Assembly (NCBI GenBank): GCA_004340125.1
Contig: SLUK01000007.1
Span: 109,554 to 173,553, forward strand
Direction of reading: 5' to 3'
DNA: 64,000 nucleotides
Source of the DNA: Harryflintia acetispora
Lineage (GTDB): Bacteria; Bacillota; Clostridia; Oscillospirales; Ruminococcaceae
Part shown: one piece after another, positions 60,807-64,000 of the stretch
How positions within the stretch are numbered: the first letter of the stretch is position 1
Layout of the letters: each line of letters starts with the position of its first letter
Notes under the pieces: generated by a model
Database searches by the model: none
Told to the model about the DNA's origin: nothing
What the model saw: the letters and a program-made list of their open reading frames with translations, nothing else
Made by a program: the position numbers and the translations under genes

Positions 60807-62513
60807 ATGAAGCAACCGCTCATTGAATTTCGGGACTTCACATTTCAATACAACGCCCAGAAGAAGCCCACCCTTTATAACATTGACCTGACCATCCACG
60901 AGGGGGAGAAGGTGCTGATCGTCGGGCCGTCCGGCTCGGGAAAGAGCACCCTGGCGCACTGTATCAACGGGCTGATCCCCTTCGCGTGGGAAGGCAGCCA
61001 TACCGGCAGCCTCAAGGTGATGGGGAAGGAGGCGAGCGAAGAGAGCATCTTTTCCCTCTCCAAGATGGTGGGCACCGTGCTGCAGGACCCGGACGGGCAG
61101 TTTATCGGCCTGACCGTCGGGGAGGACATCGCCTTCGCGCTGGAAAACGACAGCGTGGACCAGGATGTGATGAAGGAACGGGTGGAGAAGGTCGCCGCGC
61201 TCGTGGATATTGAGAGCCATCTGCACGCAGCGCCCCACGAGCTCAGCGGCGGGCAGAAGCAGCGGGTATCTCTGGCGGGCGTGATGGTGGACGACGTCAG
61301 GATCCTGCTCTTCGACGAGCCGCTGGCCAACCTCGACCCGGCTACCGGCAAGCAGGCCATCGAGCTGATCGACGACATCCAAAGGGAGCTAGGCTCCACC
61401 GTGTTGATCATCGAGCACCGGCTGGAGGACGCGCTCTGGCGGCATGTGGACCGGATCGTGCTGGTCTACGACGGGCGCATTGTCGCGGACACCACCCCGA
61501 ACGAGCTGCTCGCCTCTGGGCAGCTGCGCGAGTGCGGGATCCGTGAGCCGCTCTACCTGACCGCGCTGCGCTACGCCGGGTGCGAGATCACCCCGGACAT
61601 GCTGCCGGAGAGTATCAATACCATCCGGCTGGAGGGGTGCCGTGAGAGGCTGGGCGAGTGGTACCGCAGTGTGCCGGTGCACGTCAGCGCGCCCGACACC
61701 CCGCCGGTGCTGGAGGTGAAAAACGTCAGCTTCGCCTACGCCAGCGGTGGCGAGGTTCTGCACGACGTCTCCTTCACGGTGCACGAGGGGGAAATGCTCA
61801 GCATCGTGGGCAAGAACGGTGCGGGCAAATCCACCATGAGCAAGCTGATCTGCGGGTTTGAAAAGAATACCAGCGGCACCATCCTCTTCGAGGGGAGGGA
61901 CATCGCCGCCGACACCATCAAGGAGCGCGCGCGGATCATCGGGATGGTGATGCAAAATCCCAACCAGATGATCTCCAAGACGATGATCTACGAGGAACTG
62001 GCGCTGGGGCTGCAGGTGCGCGGCATGCCGCAAGAGGAAATCGAGCGGCGCGTCGAGCATGCCCTCAAAATTTGCGGGCTTTATCCCTTCCGCAAGTGGC
62101 CGATTTCGGCGCTCAGCTTCGGGCAGAAAAAGCGGGTGACCATCGCCACCATTCTGGCGCTCGACCCGAAGGTGATCTTCCTCGATGAACCGACCGCCGG
62201 GCAGGATTTTAAGCACTACACCGAGATCATGGAATTTTTGCGCGAGCTCAACCGCGCGGGGGTCACCGTCATCATGATCACCCACGACATGCACCTCATG
62301 CTGGAATACACCAACCGCTCGATCGTCTTTTGCGACGGGCGGGTCGTCGCGGACGACACCCCGGCGAACATCCTGTGTAACCGGGAGATCATCGAGCGGG
62401 CGAACCTCAAGGAGACCTCGCTTTACGAGCTGTGCCGGCGCTCGCTGGATGTGGAGCCAAATGGCTTTGTGCAGCGCTTTATTGACTACGATCGGCAGGT
62501 GAGAGGGATATGA
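60807..62513 (+). CDS. ECF transporter ATPase, fused double domain
   Basis: 568 residues carrying two complete ABC domains in one chain. First: GPSGSGKST, LSGGQKQR, ILLFDEP. Second: GKNGAGKST, LSFGQKKR, VIFLDEP. Equivalent to EcfA1-EcfA2 fused, like the YkoD type that accompanies UPF0397 proteins. ATG overlaps nothing upstream; a GGATGGAGGG hairpin lies at 60713-60740. Its stop overlaps the ecfT start (ATGA). Confidence 0.92.
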   Translation: MKQPLIEFRDFTFQYNAQKKPTLYNIDLTIHEGEKVLIVGPSGSGKSTLAHCINGLIPFAWEGSHTGSLKVMGKEASEESIFSLSKMVGTVLQDPDGQFIGLTVGEDIAFALENDSVDQDVMKERVEKVAALVDIESHLHAAPHELSGGQKQRVSLAGVMVDDVRILLFDEPLANLDPATGKQAIELIDDIQRELGSTVLIIEHRLEDALWRHVDRIVLVYDGRIVADTTPNELLASGQLRECGIREPLYLTALRYAGCEITPDMLPESINTIRLEGCRERLGEWYRSVPVHVSAPDTPPVLEVKNVSFAYASGGEVLHDVSFTVHEGEMLSIVGKNGAGKSTMSKLICGFEKNTSGTILFEGRDIAADTIKERARIIGMVMQNPNQMISKTMIYEELALGLQVRGMPQEEIERRVEHALKICGLYPFRKWPISALSFGQKKRVTIATILALDPKVIFLDEPTAGQDFKHYTEIMEFLRELNRAGVTVIMITHDMHLMLEYTNRSIVFCDGRVVADDTPANILCNREIIERANLKETSLYELCRRSLDVEPNGFVQRFIDYDRQVRGI

Positions 62514-63337
62514 AGGTACTGCTCGGCTATATCGACCGCCCGTCGGTGGTCCATCAGCTGACCGGCGCGACCAAGCTGTTGGGGGTCATGCTCTGGTCGG
62601 TGGCGGCCATGACCACCTACGACACCCGGGTGCTTGTCTGCCTGATCGCGATGAGCCTCGTGATTTTTGCAGTTTCCAAGATCAAGGTGTCGGACATCTC
62701 CTTTGTGCTGACCTTCATTTTGATCTTCCTGCTGCTCAATAACCTCGCCATCTTCCTCTTTTCACCCGAGGAGGGGGTGCGCATCTATGGCACGCGGCAC
62801 GAGCTGTTTCACATCGTGGGGAGATATAACGTGACCCAGGAGCAGCTGTTTTACATGCTGAACATCAGCATGAAATACTTTGCCGTCATCCCGATGGCGC
62901 TGCTCTTCGTGGTGACCACCAATCCCAGCGAGTTCGCTGCATCCCTAAACCGGATCGGGGTGAGCTATAAGATCTCTTATGCGGTGGCGATCGCCCTGCG
63001 GTACATCCCGGATATCCAGCGGGATTACCACAACATTGCGCTCGCCCAGCAGGCGCGCGGGATCGACATCTCCCGCAAGGAAAAGTTCTGGAAGCGGGTG
63101 AAAAACGCCGCAGCCATCGTGCTGCCGCTGATCATGCAGAGCCTCTCGAGGATCGAGGTAATCTCGAACGCCATGGAGCTGCGGGGTTTCGGCAAGGGGA
63201 AGGGGCGCACCTGGTACTCGGCGCGGCCCTTTGTACGCCGGGATTATATCGCCATTGCTTTTGTGAGCGTGGTGATGGTGCTCTCACTTGTCGTCACCTT
63301 CCATGATGGGAGCCGGTTTTATAACCCGTTCCTCTAG
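62510..63337 (+). CDS. ECF transporter transmembrane component EcfT
   Basis: 275 residues, about five membrane segments and the coupling helices with AxRARGI-type AQQARGIDISRK and the second MELRGFGKGKGRT motif that contact the ATPases. Last gene of the operon. Confidence 0.93.
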   Translation: MKVLLGYIDRPSVVHQLTGATKLLGVMLWSVAAMTTYDTRVLVCLIAMSLVIFAVSKIKVSDISFVLTFILIFLLLNNLAIFLFSPEEGVRIYGTRHELFHIVGRYNVTQEQLFYMLNISMKYFAVIPMALLFVVTTNPSEFAASLNRIGVSYKISYAVAIALRYIPDIQRDYHNIALAQQARGIDISRKEKFWKRVKNAAAIVLPLIMQSLSRIEVISNAMELRGFGKGKGRTWYSARPFVRRDYIAIAFVSVVMVLSLVVTFHDGSRFYNPFL

Positions 63338-63393
63338 AGGACCACCCCTGCAAGGGGTATTGAATGGGGCGCAAAAGTCATTTACCGCTCCTC

Positions 63394-63427
63394 GGGAGGC
63401 CGCTTTTCTCAGAAAAGCGGCCTCCCG
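63394..63427 (+). terminator. Strong hairpin after ecfT
   Basis: GGGAGGCCGCTTTTCT/AGAAAAGCGGCCTCCC; short T content follows. Confidence 0.75.
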
Positions 63428-63577
63428 CTGATTAGAGCAAACATTTTTTGTGCAAACTATCACCGCATCATCCTGTCCCTCGAAAGCAGATTTGCATGGG
63501 AAATGCAGGTAAAAATCGTGTAAAACGACGAAGTTGCATTTTTGAGGCGGAAACTGCAAATCCATGCGGAAAATCTA

Positions 63578-63607
63578 TTGACAAAAAAGGAGAGGATGTG
63601 CTAATAT
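63578..63607 (+). promoter_or_regulatory. rRNA operon promoter P1
   Basis: TTGACA, 18 bases, TAATAT. Confidence 0.75.
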
Positions 63608-63665
63608 AAATAAGCTGTCCGGCGGGAGGCCGTGATCTTGAGCCCGAAAGGGTGAGGGGAAAGGG

Positions 63666-63695
63666 TTGACAAGAAGGGCAGCAGGGTGATATAAT
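63666..63695 (+). promoter_or_regulatory. rRNA operon promoter P2
   Basis: TTGACA, 18 bases, TATAAT, 88 bases after P1; tandem promoters are usual for rRNA. Confidence 0.78.
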
Positions 63696-63699
63696 AAAA

Positions 63700-64000
63700 C
63701 TTACCTCCCTCGGGAGGCGGGGTTTGTTAGAGCCCTTGGGAAACGCGTCGGGCGCGGCCCGACACCAAAGAAAAGGCGTGTTGGCAAGCACGAAGTGCTT
63801 GACGGGAGGAGCAGAGCTCCGAGAACGGCTTTTCAAAATGCGAAGGAAGTTGCTTGAAGCGGAAAAGAACGTGAAGCGTTCTTAGAATGCGTCGGGCAAT
63901 GCCCGACGCTATAGGACCTTGAAAATTGAACAACATGAAAAAGCGAACCTTTGAAATTCTAATGAGTAATTCAAAGTAGTGCGTGGGACTTTTGGGACAT
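63700..64000 (+). other. rRNA leader (16S gene lies beyond the window)
   Basis: Untranslated leader with hairpins CCTCC/GGGAGG, GTCGGGC/GCCCGAC and GCGTCGGGC/GCCCGACGC, then GACCTTGAAAATTGAACAAC at 63914, which is typical of the region just upstream of 16S rRNA in Firmicutes. The 16S start (AGAGTTTGATC) is not reached. Confidence 0.75.

Overview
The window reads as the chromosome of a Gram-positive anaerobe of class Clostridia, most likely a GC-rich gut member of the Oscillospiraceae/Ruminococcaceae. This placement is inferred from AGGAGG-type ribosome binding sites, TTG/GTG starts, Rex, a PyrR attenuator, a type A RNase P RNA, a DUF1934-argS pair, an ECF transporter and a DHHW protein. No 16S gene lies inside the window, although its promoter and leader region begins at the right edge. 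Most of the DNA is GC-rich; the first 5.4 kb is clearly AT-richer and carries a surface polysaccharide locus, so it may be acquired.

Layout. 1-5.4 kb: surface polymer genes (transketolase part, epimerase, GtrA, GT2, MBOAT, DHHW). 5.6-11.3 kb: a cytidylate-kinase-like protein, a small HTH gene, an icd-rex-GNAT operon behind a putative Rex operator, a Usp-like protein and a lipase-like hydrolase. 11.5-20 kb: clpB, a lipoprotein, a C_GCAxxG_C_C protein, an unexplained three-gene cluster, a phosphodiesterase and two cation diffusion facilitators. 19.7-25.9 kb: gdhA, rnpB, a DeoR regulator and secreted proteins. 26-31.7 kb: a homocysteine methyltransferase, argS, DUF1934, murI and ddl. 33.6-37.4 kb: rpmG-secE-nusG-rplK-rplA-rplJ-rplL with an L10 leader. 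40.7-45 kb: a pseudouridine synthase, a sugar-type ABC ATPase and a LysR/EamA pair. 45-52.5 kb: pyrR-pyrC-pyrF-carA-carB under a PyrR attenuator. 54.6-58.8 kb: pgk-tpiA-gpmI. 59-63.3 kb: a SAM hydroxide adenosyltransferase with an ECF transporter. 63.5-64 kb: rRNA promoters and leader.

The main discovery is a family of four promoter-inversion switches at 23.0, 31.9, 38.9 and 40.5 kb. Each lies directly upstream of a gene or gene pair for exported proteins. Three of the switched proteins share an N-terminal domain and a GLUG-like repeat region; the fourth has an Ig-like domain. Each switch has two inverted 27-bp sites of the form GACCG-N17-CGGTC (some half-sites degenerate). The two sites start 159 or 160 bp apart in all four cases. 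Partner sites share a core that differs between loci. Between them is one strong promoter (TTG-type -35, 17-bp spacer, TATAAT-type -10). All four promoters point away from their gene, so the assembly shows four OFF states, and OFF-side arms or nearby hairpins look like terminators. No recombinase is encoded here, so a trans-acting enzyme is predicted.

Other notable points are a CarA whose glutaminase triad is lost (Cys to Gly, His to Ile, Glu to Ala), a repeated multi-hairpin element found just 3' of operons with covarying stems, a candidate small RNA with a palindromic operator near a ribbon-helix-helix gene, a 53-bp tandem repeat grown from the 3' end of a gene, and a methionine-synthase-like protein with a remnant of the pterin-binding domain.
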